Source: CAVVEC01 sp963747105
Lineage (GTDB): Bacteria; Acidobacteriota; Terriglobia; Terriglobales; Acidobacteriaceae
Reading direction: 5' to 3'
Assembly (NCBI GenBank): GCA_963747105.1
Contig: CAVVEC010000008.1
Location: 62,001 to 126,000, forward strand
DNA length: 64,000 nucleotides
Shown: one piece after another, positions 20,108 to 29,374 of the stretch
Layout: each line of letters starts with the position of its first letter
Position numbering within the stretch: position 1 is the stretch's first letter
Notes under the pieces: model-generated
What the model was told of the DNA's origin: nothing
Databases searched by the model: none
What the model saw: only the letters and a program-made list of their open reading frames with translations
Program-made: the position numbers and the translations under genes

Positions 20108-21188
20108 TTACACCACGCTGGCGGTTTCCTGTTTCAGCTTTTCTGCCTGGTAGTGCGTTCCCAGCGCTTCGACCAACGGCTGCAGCTTTCCGTCCATGAC
20201 TTCTTGCAGTTGGTGAATGGTCAGGCCGATGCGGTGATCGGTGACGCGATTCTGAGGAAAGTTGTAGGTGCGAATCTTCTCGCTGCGATCCCCGAGCCCA
20301 CCATCGCCTTGCGTTCCTTGGCCAGGGCGTCCTGCTGCTTTTGCATCTCCATCTCATAGAGCCGGGAGCGCAGCACGCGCATGCCTTTTTCGCGGTTCTT
20401 GATCTGCGACTTTTCGTCCTGACAGCTCACCACGGTATTGGTGGGAATGTGAGTGATGCGAACCGCGGAGTACGTCGTGTTCACCGATTGTCCGCCGGGC
20501 CCTGACGAACAGAACGTATCAATGCGCAGATCTTTGGCTTCGATTTTGACATCGACTTCTTCAGCTTCGGGCAAAACCGCCACCGTCACCGCCGAAGTGT
20601 GTATCCGTCCCTGCTGCTCGGTGGCGGGCACGCGCTGCACGCGGTGTACGCCGCTCTCGTATTTCAAACGCGAGTAAACCCGCTGGCCCTGGATCATGGC
20701 GATGACTTCTTTCAGGCCGCCGGCTGCTGACTCCGACGTCGAAAGCACCTCCACCTTCCAGCCTTGAGTCTCGGCGTACCTGCGTGTACATGCGAAACAG
20801 TTCCGCCGCGAACAGCGTGGCCTCATCACCTCCGGTGCCGGCTCGGATTTCGAGGATCACATCCTTTTCGTCGTTGGGATCTTTGGGCAGGAGCAGGACT
20901 TTGAGCTCTTCCTCCACCGTCGTAACGCGCGCCTGCAACTTGTCCAGCTCTTCCTGCGCGTAGGCCCGCATCTCGGGATCTTTCTCATCGGCCAGGACGG
21001 CCTTGCTCTCGGCGATGCCGCGCGTCAGATCTTTGTACTCGCGATATCTTTCGACGACGAGCGAGATCTCGCTGTGCGCCTTGGCAGCCTTCTGGTATTT
21101 GGCCGAGTCGTTAATCGATCTCCGGCGAGGCCAGCGCCTGCGTCAGTTCTTCGTATCGGGCTTCGATTTGGTTTAAGCGTTCAAACAT
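20108..21188 (-). pseudogene. prfA: Peptide chain release factor 1, three frameshifts
   Basis: RF1 terminates translation at UAA and UAG. The GGQ loop is intact (CSSGPGGQSVNTTYSAVR), as are AGTGGDEA, the domain with KYESGVHRVQRVPATE, and the C-terminal NRVTDHRIG. Frame changes fall near 21115, 20775 and 20285. Reading from ATG 21188 to TAA 20108 gives 360 residues, exactly RF1 length. Since RF1 is essential in nearly all bacteria, these are almost certainly errors of sequence, which bears on every other frameshift in the first 30 kb. Confidence 0.93.
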
Positions 21189-21224
21189 GGGCTCTTCCTG
21201 GAACGCCGGGAATCGGCAGTGCCA

Positions 21225-21375
21225 GTGTGGGGCGGACATTCCTGTCCGCCGATTTTGCGGTAAATCTTGTTGCTGTGGTCCCACCCTTGGAAAATTGTTT
21301 CCGCCGAGGTCTCCTTTGGGAGGACGAATCCTAAAGCAAACCCAAAGGCGGCGGACAAGAGTGTCCGCCCCACAC
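21225..21375. repeat. 151-bp element with 14-bp perfect terminal inverted repeats
   Basis: The ends are GTGTGGGGCGGACA at 21225-21238 and its exact complement at 21362-21375, each followed inward by a secondary GGCGGACA/TGTCCGCC palindrome. It lies between prfA and the DUF1385 gene. Its conceptual translation includes VGRTFLSA, a phrase I associate with many spurious acidobacterial ORFs, so it is probably an interspersed MITE- or REP-like element. Confidence 0.7.
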
Positions 21376-21393
21376 CTGACGAAGCACAGACGA

Positions 21394-22392
21394 CTACGCA
21401 ATCACCAATTCACCGCCGCGCTGCTTTTCCAGCGACATCGCCTGCTCCAGCGCAACGATGGCGCATTGCGCCTGGTCGTCGGATGGAGGCTGGGTGGTGA
21501 TGCGCTGCAGCCACAAGCCGGGCGCGGTCATCAAGGCGAAAAGCGATCCGCGGTGTTTGGCGGCGAAGCGGATGATCTCGTACGACAAGCCGGTAATCAC
21601 CGGCAGCAGCGCAATGCGGACGGCAAAGCGCGCCCAGAAAGTGGTGACCGGGATCAGCATATACACCAGAATCGAGATGATCATCACCGTCATCAGGAAG
21701 CTGGTACCGCAGCGCGGGTGATAGGTCGAGTACTTCTGCACCGCCGCGCGTGTCTAGAGGATCGCCGTTCTCGAAAGCGAAAACCGTTTTGTGCTCGGCT
21801 CCGTGGTACTCATACACCCGGCGAATGTCCTTCCACAACGAGGTTCCCCAGATGAACAGCAGGAAAAGCCGAGACGAATGATGCCATCCACCAGGTTGAA
21901 AACAACCTGCTCACCGAATACCGGATTCACGCGTTTCAGTTCGGTGGTCGCCACCAGGGGCAGAAACTTGTACATGAAAATGAAAAAGCCGACCGAAAAA
22001 ACGATGTTGACCGCGGCGATCCAGCCGCTGATTTCCAGCTTCTTCCCGGGCTGCCCTTTCTGGGGCTCGGGCTGCAACTCGTCCAGTGCGACATTAGCGG
22101 AGAACTTCAGCGCCCGGAACCCCAGCGACATGGCATGGCCCAAGGTGATGATTCCGCGCAACACCGGACAGCCCATCCATTTGTGCTTCTCAGAAAGCCG
22201 TTCCAGCGGTTCGCTGTGGGTTGAGACTTCGCCCGAAGGCTTGCGGCAAGCGATCCCCCAGGCGTGCGGCGATCGCATCATTACACCCTCGAGCACAGCT
22301 TGCCCGCCGACCAGAGTTTCCTCCCCGCTCTCCAGCGCCGGCAGAAGCTGGATGGCCACGAAGAATCGCGACAATGTTCGCAAGAACCGCAT
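21394..22392 (-). pseudogene. DUF1385 (YqhQ-like) membrane protein, two frameshifts
   Basis: Starts at 22392. The hallmark VGGQAVLEGVMMRSPHAWGIA is near residue 27. Then follow WMGCPVLRGIITL, two or three membrane segments (IAAVNIVFSVGFFIFMYKFLPL), FLLFIWGTSLWKDIRRVYEYHGAEHKTVFAFE, YHPRCGTSFLM and SYEIIRFAAKH. Frame changes occur near 21872 and 21753. The His and Cys residues in YHGAEHK and HPRCG are conserved in the family and suggest a metal site. Function not known; relatives are often linked with prfA, and here the gene is just upstream of prfA on the same strand. Confidence 0.85.
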
Positions 22393-22666
22393 GTTGATTG
22401 GATGTTCCTTCGTTCGCTGAAGTGCCAAGGGTAAGAGTACCACACCCAGGCACAGAAATTAGGATGGCGTAAGTGGTCGAATTTGTTTAGCTTAGAGCTG
22501 GGAGAAACGGCGCAGACCAGCCATCGAAGTAATTTCCGATGAACCACGGCGAAAAGACCCTCGCTCTCGATTCCCGCCGCTCGGCCAGGGTAAGCCTGTA
22601 CTGTCAAGGTTACCGTGGGGCACAATTTCAGCGCAGCAAAACGGAAAAAAGAGGCATCCAAGAGGA

Positions 22667-22672
22667 TATAAT
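22667..22672 (+). promoter_or_regulatory. Probable -10 box for the S41-family gene
   Basis: TATAAT 49 nt upstream of the ATG at 22721. No convincing -35 hexamer. Confidence 0.35.
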
Positions 22673-22720
22673 GAGAACACTTCCCTGGGAAGTGACCTCC
22701 TTTCCGAAAAGACGAATCTG

Positions 22721-23938
22721 ATGTCTATGAAAACCAAAGCCGCAATTCTCGTTTGCTCTGCTGCAATCTTGCTGTTCATGGTAGTGGGTGGGCTGGACGG
22801 CGTTCGTGCCTCCAACAACGATGGCGCTTACCGCCAGCTCCAGGTGTACAGCGAAGTGCTCTCGCGAGTGCGAAGTGAGTACGTGGAAGAGCCCAATATT
22901 CCGGCGGTGACGGATGGCGCTCTGCACGGGCTGCTCGAATCGCTCGATGCCAATTCCAGCTACCTGAGCCCAGCCGAGTACAAAGAATACAAGACTCATC
23001 AATCAGAGGCGAAAGCCGATATCGGAGCCGCGGTGTCGAAGCGCTTTGGCTACGCTGCGGTGGTGGCAGTGATCCCCGGTGGCCCGGCGGATAAGGCTGG
23101 CCTTCAGGACACCGACATCATCGAAGCTATCGAGGGCAAGAGCACGCGGGAGATGTCGCTCGCCGAAGTGCGTAATCTGCTGGCCGGCCAGCCGGGTTCA
23201 AATTTGACCGTTTCGGTCGTGCGCTCCCGTCGCGCCGAGCCCCAGAAGATCGTGATCACCCGCGATATTGTCGCCATTCCGCCCGTGTCCGACAAAATGG
23301 TGGACGAGAGTATTGGTGAAATCCAGGTGGATGCCTTCACCAAGGGCAAATCGCAGGAAGTCGCCAACAAGGTTAAGGCGCTGCAAAAGTCAGGGGCGAA
23401 GAAGTTGATCCTGGATCTGCGGAACTGCGCCGAGGGTGACGAAGCAGAAGGCATCGCGACCGCCAATCTTTTCCTGAATCACGGAACCATCACATACCTG
23501 CAAGGGCAGAAGTATCCTCGTGAAGCCTTTAACGCCGACCCCTCTAAAGCGATCACGAACCTGCCGGTGGTCGTGCTGGTGAATCGAGGAACGGCGGGGC
23601 CGGCGGAGATTGTGGCCGCTGCCATTTTGGAAAACGCCCGCGGCGATGTTGTAGGGGATAAAACATTCGGCGACGGCTCGGTTCAGAAGGTAATCGACTT
23701 GCCCGATGGATCCGCGCTGATTCTCTCGGTAGCCAAGTACTACACGCCCAGCGGCAAGGCGATTCAGGACGCAGCGGTGACGCCTAACGTTTTGGTGGCC
23801 GATAGCGATGATGACAGTCTGGTACCGGACGAGGACGAGAACGCCGCTCCGCCCGACGACACCAAGAAACCACAGTCTCCGCAGCCCGATCTGCAGATGC
23901 AAAAAGCGATCGAGGTGTTGAAAAGCCGTAGCAGCTAA
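22721..23938 (+). CDS. S41 (C-terminal processing) peptidase homologue, catalytic residues apparently missing
   Basis: 405 residues: an N-terminal membrane anchor or signal (AAILVCSAAILLFMVVGG), a CtpA-type helical cap, a PDZ domain at about 110-190 (AVVAVIPGGPADKAGLQDTDIIEAIEG), and the S41 core with KLILDLRNCAEGD and LVNRGTAGPAEIVAAAI, GDKTFGDGSVQ, ILSVAKYYTPSGKAIQ. In active CtpA/Prc enzymes the nucleophile is the middle Ser of a SASAS motif, and the general base is the Lys of GKG 25 residues later. Here the aligned positions are Gly (TAGPAE) and Asp (FGDG), so it is probably a proteolytically inactive scaffold. The Asp/Ser-rich tail ends in a helical segment. Confidence 0.87.
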   Translation: MSMKTKAAILVCSAAILLFMVVGGLDGVRASNNDGAYRQLQVYSEVLSRVRSEYVEEPNIPAVTDGALHGLLESLDANSSYLSPAEYKEYKTHQSEAKADIGAAVSKRFGYAAVVAVIPGGPADKAGLQDTDIIEAIEGKSTREMSLAEVRNLLAGQPGSNLTVSVVRSRRAEPQKIVITRDIVAIPPVSDKMVDESIGEIQVDAFTKGKSQEVANKVKALQKSGAKKLILDLRNCAEGDEAEGIATANLFLNHGTITYLQGQKYPREAFNADPSKAITNLPVVVLVNRGTAGPAEIVAAAILENARGDVVGDKTFGDGSVQKVIDLPDGSALILSVAKYYTPSGKAIQDAAVTPNVLVADSDDDSLVPDEDENAAPPDDTKKPQSPQPDLQMQKAIEVLKSRSS

Positions 23939-23986
23939 GTGCATGGCGCGGGCGCCTGTCCACGTCATGCAACTCCCTAACGTTTT

Positions 23987-24073
23987 GTCATTCCGAGGAG
24001 CCAAGGCGACGAGGAATCTGCAGTTTTCCTCGATTGCGGAGAATTGCAGATCCCTCGCTCCGCTCCGGATGAC
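23987..24073. repeat. Interspersed palindromic element, GTCATTCCGAGGAG family, copy 1
   Basis: Ends GTCATTCCGAGGAG and CGCTCCGGATGAC are imperfect inverted repeats, and the inner arms GAGGAATCTGCAG and TTGCAGATCCCTC also pair, so the whole unit folds into a long hairpin. Related copies at 26778-26898 and 32575-32658, and partial ones at 26014-26051, 31581-31626 and 48321-48359. Confidence 0.75.
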
Positions 24074-24101
24074 AACAAGATAGGGTTTTTCAACGAGCAC
24101 C

Positions 24102-25900
24102 TCAGAACCCCGACTTCCTCAGCATCGGCTTGAAAGGAATCATCACCACCGCCTGCAGCGCCACGGGATTGCCGTTCTTCGTAGCGGGGCGGAATCGCCA
24201 GCGGGAAAGCGCCATGCGGGCATACTCGTCCAGGCGGTCATCCACTCCGTTGAGCACCCGCACGTCGCCCACCGATCCATCACTTTGAATTACCGCAGAG
24301 AGTGTCACCGTGCCCTGCACGTTGCGGCGCATCAACTCCAGCGGATATCCGGGATCGACCGCTTGGGTGGCTACCGGAGCGACCAGATCGCCCGGTTTCT
24401 CCCCCTCCTTCAGTTCGACGAAGTGCATCACCCAGCTTCCGCCGGCTGAGTTCAGGTTCGGAACATTCAGCATCATGGAATAAGACTTCCGGCCCGCAAA
24501 AACCTTGCGTTCGAGTTCGGTCACATTATTGGGGGACGTTTCGGAAGCGGAGCGCGGCAGTGAAGTGACTCGCGGCGGAGTGGCGCTGGCCATGAGCCGC
24601 GAGTTATCGAAAGGCGACGCTTTCGAGCCGCTGCCGCTCGAAGTGCCCGCAACCGCAGAAGTGTTTTCCGGCTTGTTGCCAGCGCCCACAAAAAGTCCGG
24701 GGCGGAATGCCGTTGGTGCTCTTGCTGGATGCCGCACCGTTTCCGCTGCTGTGCCCATCGGAGCCGTTTGTGGCCGCATGCGGGATCGGGAATGTCAGGC
24801 GTTCCGGGAGCGCCGGGCTTTCCCTCGGGCGTTGCGGCAAATGTGCCGCGGCGGTTGCCATTAGGAACTTCAACCGGCCCGCCCGCCACCACGGGATGAA
24901 GGTTCAAGGCGATCAGGCGTCCATCCTGGTTCGACGCGCCTGTGCCCGAAAGTGAAGGTGGAGGCGGGACCACGGTTGGTCCGGGATCACTCCGGCCGAC
25001 TTGCACCACGCTCGCCAGAGCGCGCTGCTCTCCGACTGGCAACTGCGGCGCTGGCTCGACCACCGGTGGTTGACCGATGTTGATGTCACTCAGCCTGCGG
25101 CTGGAAGCGGCGCCAACGTCGGGAGGCGGCTCGACAATGGCGGGCTGGGGAGCGCGGACGCTGCGTCTCGACTCGGCCGCATTGATCTCCGGCGGCGGCG
25201 CGACTACGGATTCGGTCATGGCCGGAGCCCGATCCAGTTTGCTCCGGCTCACCTCGGGAGCAGGCGCGATTACCGGCGTCGGCAGCGCGGGCAACTTCAG
25301 GTTTGCTGGCGGGTCCGCAACCACTGCGCGCGGAATTGTGGGCGTGGGGCGCCCCCAGGCCACGATGTTGGGGAGGGGCACGTCCTGATTCAACTTCAGT
25401 TTCGGAGGAGTGACGATGGTCTGCGAACGATTATCCGCCTCCGGGGGCACGGAAATGATCGGCTGCGGAGCGTACTCCGGTTCACCCTTCTTCGCCGCTT
25501 GAGGGTGGGCGTCGCCGGTATCGAGCGGAGGCAGGTATTCGGAAGCCTGGTAATAAACCACGTCCGAGTTATGAAAGACGGGCTGCTCCGCGAGGCGCAC
25601 CGGTCGCGGCCAGAAATTGGCGAAAGCCCACAGACCAGTGATCACCGCCGCGTGATAGAACGCCGATTCGAGAAAGCGTCCCCACGGCAGGCGCGGCGTG
25701 ACGAGGACATCCGGCCAAAACCGCCCCGGGCGGGAGGACAACTTGAGCGGAGGTTGTCGCCGCGGCCAAACCAGGTCTGCCAGGTTGCGAAAAAACACCC
25801 GATGCCAGGGGTCGAGGGTGACCAGCAATCGGGGCGCAGCGGCCACGAGTCTGGGCTTCGGTTTCAACGCGGTTTCGATGCGCAGCGGGCCCTTTTTCAT
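24102..25900 (-). pseudogene. TonB-family energy transducer-like protein, two frameshifts
   Basis: The N-terminus is cytoplasmic and basic, followed by one membrane segment (FYHAAVITGLWAFANFW near residue 82), then about 280 residues of Pro/Val-rich periplasmic spacer. After frame changes near 24785 and 24715 the C-terminal TonB fold reads DPGYPLELMRRNVQGTVTLSAVIQSDGSVGDVRVLNG and LSRWRFRPATKNGNPVAL. Repaired length is close to 600 residues. TonB proteins transmit proton-motive force to outer-membrane receptors; no exbBD are in view. A TATAAT lies on the minus strand at 25935-25940. Confidence 0.82.
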
Positions 25901-25934
25901 ACAGACACGTCAAGACGGGGGCGGGGTTGCCTCA

Positions 25935-25940
25935 ATTATA
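25935..25940 (-). promoter_or_regulatory. Probable -10 box of the TonB-like gene
   Basis: TATAAT on the minus strand 35 nt before the start at 25900, in the context GCTATAATT seen also before fabG. No -35 seen. Confidence 0.35.
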
Positions 25941-26226
25941 GCTGGGAGGGAGCTGGACGCTAAGGAAAAGACGTGTGGGTAATGCCTCAGTTTGGACAAA
26001 ATCTCGACACTCCGTCATCCTGAGGGACTCTCAGTCCCGGAGGATCTCGCGCGGACTGACCCACTACCGAGGCGTTGCGGGAACTGCCGCATGATCATTT
26101 TGGGGAGTGAGCTGGAATACCACGCCGCTGCCATGGCCCGCCAATTACCACGGAACTGCGGACCTTCGCTGCTTTCTTGCACGCATGCTGGAGCCGTCAA
26201 GTGGCTCGCCGTGGTCTAATAGCGGT

Positions 26227-26751
26227 ATGAATCTGATGACCGCGAGAGCCTCGGTCGCCAAGCTGGCAACGCGGCTTTCCTCTCTGCTCCTGATTTGCAC
26301 GTCCCTGCTAGCCGCGCAGAACGCTCCACAGAGCCCGCCCGCGGCACAACCAGCCGAGGACTACTCCGGCATGTACACCTTCCTGAAAGATGGGGAATTC
26401 GTACAGATCACGGTCGAAGATGAAGGGCGAGTCACCGGCTTCGTCTCCCGCTACGGCGACTCGGAGAGCGATCGCGGCGCCTTTCTGGATCAGTTCTTCA
26501 AGCAGGGCAAGCTCGACGGGAAGAAACTCAGCTTCACCACCGAAACCGTGCACGGCGTGTGGTATGAGTTCAAAGGAACGGTGGAGCGCGGCGAGGGCAA
26601 GAATCCGCCGGATGAGGCCTACTACCTGTTGAAGGGAACGCTGATCGAATCCCGTACCGACGCCGACAGGAAAACTTCCTCGAAATCACGCGAAGTAACG
26701 TTCAGATCTTTCCCCAAGGATTTGGACAGCGCTCCGCCAAAGCGCGATTAG
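26227..26751 (+). CDS. Secreted hypothetical protein
   Basis: 174 residues with a signal peptide (LATRLSSLLLICTSLLAAQ). The mature part begins with a Pro/Ala-rich stretch, then MYTFLKDGEFVQITVEDEGRVTGFVSRYGD, KLSFTTETVHGVWYEFKGTVERG and YYLLKGTL. The alternating strand pattern suggests a small beta-barrel or lipocalin-like domain. No named family recognised. The ATG at 26227 is chosen because an in-frame upstream ATG at 26107 would bury the signal peptide. Confidence 0.7.
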   Translation: MNLMTARASVAKLATRLSSLLLICTSLLAAQNAPQSPPAAQPAEDYSGMYTFLKDGEFVQITVEDEGRVTGFVSRYGDSESDRGAFLDQFFKQGKLDGKKLSFTTETVHGVWYEFKGTVERGEGKNPPDEAYYLLKGTLIESRTDADRKTSSKSREVTFRSFPKDLDSAPPKRD

Positions 26752-26777
26752 GGCCTGCTGAGAAACTAGAGTTCTTC

Positions 26778-26898
26778 TCATTCCGAGGAGCAGCGACGAG
26801 GAATCTGCAGTTTTTCCTTTGGATTGTGAGAAACTGCAGACCCCTCCCCCTCGTCTTCGCTCGGGGCTCGACCTTCGTTCTCGGCAAAGACGACAACA
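26778..26898. repeat. Interspersed palindromic element, copy 2
   Basis: TCATTCCGAGGAGC at the left, GAGGAATCTGCAG and AACTGCAGACC inside, diverged right arm ending in GACGACAAC. Same architecture as 23987-24073, but longer and less symmetrical. Confidence 0.65.
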
Positions 26899-26914
26899 AG
26901 AGAGGATCCTTGTT

Positions 26915-27184
26915 TTACGCCACCTCGCGCTTGTTCTCCGGTTTCTCGTGCGGTGTGGCCGCGGGCAGTCCAAGGCGAAGCGGACGCGTGACGACGATCC
27001 CATTTTCCAGAACCACTTTGTGAGTCCGGGCGCACTCTTCGCAGAGCCAGAAGTGTTCGATCCTGGAGACTTGGGCCTGGCGGCGGTTGCCCCAAGCCGC
27101 AGTCATATCGATATTGAAGATTCTGCCCGCGTGCAAATAACGGAAGCGTGCAAAGCAGGTGGGATTCGCGCATTTGGAAAGCAT
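26915..27184 (-). CDS. Small Cys-rich (zinc-ribbon-like) protein, paralogue 1
   Basis: 89 residues. Two Cys pairs: CANPTC near the N-terminus (residues 5-10) and CEEC near residue 49, spaced as in a zinc ribbon. The core reads FRYLHAGRIFNID and EHFWLCEECARTHKVVLENGIVVTRPL. A paralogue in the same style is at 52257-52517. Function unknown. A TATAAT on the minus strand at 27240-27245 lies 55 nt before the start. Confidence 0.75.
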   Translation of the reverse strand: MLSKCANPTCFARFRYLHAGRIFNIDMTAAWGNRRQAQVSRIEHFWLCEECARTHKVVLENGIVVTRPLRLGLPAATPHEKPENKREVA

Positions 27185-27291
27185 GGGGGAGCTTCCTGGC
27201 GACGTTTGCTACTGTCACCTCTCTTGAATTATTAAGACGATTATAGACTGATTGGCGTCAACAGGAACAGACGCAGGAAAGAACTGCAGAA

Positions 27292-27715
27292 CTAAAGATT
27301 CCGCGGCGGAAAACTTAGGAAGCCGGCGTCGCGGCCGCGCGCCGGCGTCTTGGTCGCTCGCTCCTGTTCAATGCGCTGGATGGTTTGACGCAGCCACGCC
27401 TTTACCGCTTCTTCCATCTCGATCTGCACTCGCTGCCGCTCCATCGTGTACACGGTCTCGCCCTCGGCATTCAGCGGAATATGGTGACAGGGAACCTCGT
27501 CACTTTGGGCGTCCGCGGGAACGAAATCGCTGAGCAGGCATTCATTGCAGGGATGCGGCGCGCTCCGGATCATTAAAATTGATGCAGGAGAGAGAGTCCT
27601 GAAAAATCGAGGTCGGCTTCCACGGAGTGCGCACCGAGCGCCCATAGCCACCCTGTTCGAGAAAATTGAGTTCAAACCTGAGGACCTCCAGGATATCGCG
27701 CTTGTCGTCGGACAT
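27292..27715 (-). pseudogene. Conserved hypothetical protein, one frameshift
   Basis: From ATG 27715 the frame reads MSDDKRDILEVLRFELNFLEQGGYGRS, then DSLSCINFNDPER. Near 27560 one extra base shifts to HPCNECLLSDFVPADAQSDEVPCHHIPLNAEGETVYTMER, ending with an acidic helical tail. Repaired length is about 141 residues. It has several Cys/His residues (CNEC, PCHH) that could bind metal. I recognise the pattern from acidobacterial proteomes, but there is no assigned role. Confidence 0.65.
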
Positions 27716-27800
27716 GGTTGCCTCCTGTGGCGGGACTCACATCGCCGGATGCCCCACCTGCATTGCCAACTATTGTCGGTTTTTCGCCAACCCTAACGCC

Positions 27801-27869
27801 GTGACCCATCTCACGGTCGTTGGTGACATTGATCACAACCGGGATGGCAAGTCTCGTGACCTTAGTCAC
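27801..27869. promoter_or_regulatory. Three phased CRP/FNR-type operator palindromes
   Basis: GTGACCCATCTCAC at 27801-27814, GTGACATTGATCAC at 27823-27836 and GTGACCTTAGTCAC at 27856-27869 all fit GTGA-N6-TCAC, the half-site arrangement of CRP/FNR-family dimers. Centres are 22 and 33 bp apart, i.e. two and three helical turns, so bound dimers would face the same side. The cluster lies in the divergent gap between the gene starting at 27715 and osmC at 28046. Confidence 0.7.
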
Positions 27870-28045
27870 ATAACTGTGCGGAAAACCCTAAACTTCCCGG
27901 CTGCGCATGACTCATGCGCCGCACTTTCCACGGCCTTCGACCCACTGTTCTCCCTCGGCAACCGGGAAAGATCACCAAACCAGGTGACGGCGTTCACAGC
28001 CGCCATCCACACCGGTGGTTAGGCTCAAAGCAGGAGACGGAACCC

Positions 28046-28498
28046 ATGGAAACCAAATACACGTATCACGCCAGCGCGCAATGGCATCAGCACGATCGTA
28101 GCGTCGTGGAACACGAACACGGCGCCCCACGCACCATCCACTTTTCGGCTCCGCCGGAGTTTGGCGGCGAGCCCGGCTTTTGGACACCGGAACATTTCCT
28201 GCTGGCCGCCGTAGCCAGCTGCTTCGTTGCCACCTTTCGAGCTGTAGCCACTGCGTCGAAGTTGGAACTCCAGGGAATCGAAATCGGAGTCGATGGCGTC
28301 CTCGAAAAGGAGGCCGGCGGCTTCCGCTTCACGAAAATGATTCTGCGGCGGGTGGCCATCGTTTTTGGAGAACAGGAGCGCGAACGCACTCAGCGCCTGC
28401 TGGAAAAAGCAGAAAAATTGTGTCTGGTGACGCGCTCGCTCTCCAGCGCCATCGCGTTCGAGCCCAAGATCCTGGTGGAAAACCCGGTTGGGGTTTAG
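28046..28498 (+). CDS. OsmC-family peroxiredoxin-like protein
   Basis: 150 residues. OsmC/Ohr fold with PEFGGEPGFWTPEHFLLAAVASCFVATFRAVA, where the Cys of AVASC is the first conserved redox Cys, and LCLVTRSLSSAI, where the Cys of KLCLV is the second. These two thiols reduce organic hydroperoxides in the family. Starts at ATG 28046, following GGAGACGG. Downstream of the three CRP/FNR-like palindromes, which suggests oxygen- or redox-responsive control, although that is inference. Confidence 0.88.
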   Translation: METKYTYHASAQWHQHDRSVVEHEHGAPRTIHFSAPPEFGGEPGFWTPEHFLLAAVASCFVATFRAVATASKLELQGIEIGVDGVLEKEAGGFRFTKMILRRVAIVFGEQERERTQRLLEKAEKLCLVTRSLSSAIAFEPKILVENPVGV

Positions 28499-28653
28499 CT
28501 GGACCGCGCGGAATAGATCATCGCTTCCCAATCCTGGACGCCTGACTGTCTAAAAGTCGGACATTCTTGCGATCAAGATTAAGGTCTTGTGAACAAATCG
28601 AAAATTCCTGCTGACAAGCGAAATTCTTGCAGGATAATTTCTGTGGCCGCGAC

Positions 28654-28791
28654 TCAGCTTGACCGCCGATCACAGGCATGCCCCAGGGAATCCGTCCGAA
28701 AACTTATTAGTAAGGTTCCTTGCGAAATTTGAGCCACAACGAAAGTAGAAGCGAGCGAGATCAGGAAGAGCAGCCTGAATGCGACCTTCAT
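28654..28791 (-). pseudogene. Signal-peptide fragment of a lost secreted protein
   Basis: A 45-codon frame whose first 21 residues (MKVAFRLLFLISLASTFVVAQ) are a convincing signal peptide with a cleavage site, but which stops soon after. Divergent from the phosphoesterase fragment downstream; probably a remnant. Confidence 0.35.
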
Positions 28792-28889
28792 GGGAAGACC
28801 TCCATCTCTGTGGCGAGCAAAACAACAGCGGAAAGTGCGATGCATTGCTTCCGGGAGGCACTTACGCTGCCAACATGGGCTACGAGACC

Positions 28890-29229
28890 AAGGAGCGTCC
28901 TTTCCCGCTGTTGGACGATATCAACATCTGCAATCTTGCTGCTGTAAGCTGGGCCATCCCCGATAAATATTGGTCCGACCACGCAGGCGAAAACAACGGC
29001 TCGAGGCCATACTACGTTGCAAACATTGTGGACGCTATCGGCAACAGCGGCTGTTACGACGTCGTGGGCAATACCCATGTGCCTTACTGGAAAACACGAG
29101 TTCACGGGCAGCGATGGGGCGCTGCCCTCGGCCGCCGTGATCTTCGACAAGAACGGCAATCTATACGGAACGACCGTGCTGGGCGGCCCCGGTCACAGCG
29201 TCGGCGTGGTGTTCGAGATCACGCCGTAG
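28890..29229 (+). pseudogene. Fused remnants: secreted phosphoesterase plus GloVer C-terminus
   Basis: The first part, DINICNLAAVSWAIPDKYWSDHAG and YYVANIVDAIGNSGC, is homologous to NVAWVIPDGNYSDHPGDNN and ADIINAVGQSTC in the phosphoesterase at 33115-34677. After a frame change near 29095 the sequence becomes HEFTGSDGALPSAAVIFDKNGNLYGTTV and ends GVVFEITP, the end of a GloVer repeat protein. There is no start or catalytic head. The same two families stand next to each other as full genes at 33.1-36.0 kb. Confidence 0.65.
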
Positions 29230-29332
29230 CGGTGGACGAAATTCATTCCGAGCTCCGACTCGCAAGCGATAGCGTGACCTCCACATCCCCAACCGCTTCC
29301 ACCCCGGTGCATTCCCCTCCCTTCCGAAACGG

Positions 29333-29338
29333 TATAAT
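29333..29338 (+). promoter_or_regulatory. Probable -10 box of the HtrA-like gene
   Basis: TATAAT 37 nt upstream of the ATG at 29375; GGAGGAAG follows at 29360-29367 as a ribosome binding site. No clear -35. Confidence 0.4.
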
Positions 29339-29374
29339 GTCAAAAGCACTGAACCACCCGGAGGAAGTCAATTT

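Noticed and set aside
19116..20357. 413-codon minus-strand open frame
   Set aside because: Spans the complement of the OmpA-family gene, a terminator and the prfA end; no start signal and no recognisable domain.
25001..25963. 320-codon plus-strand open frame
   Set aside because: Antisense shadow of the Pro-rich region of the TonB-like gene; Arg/Gly-rich and without motifs.
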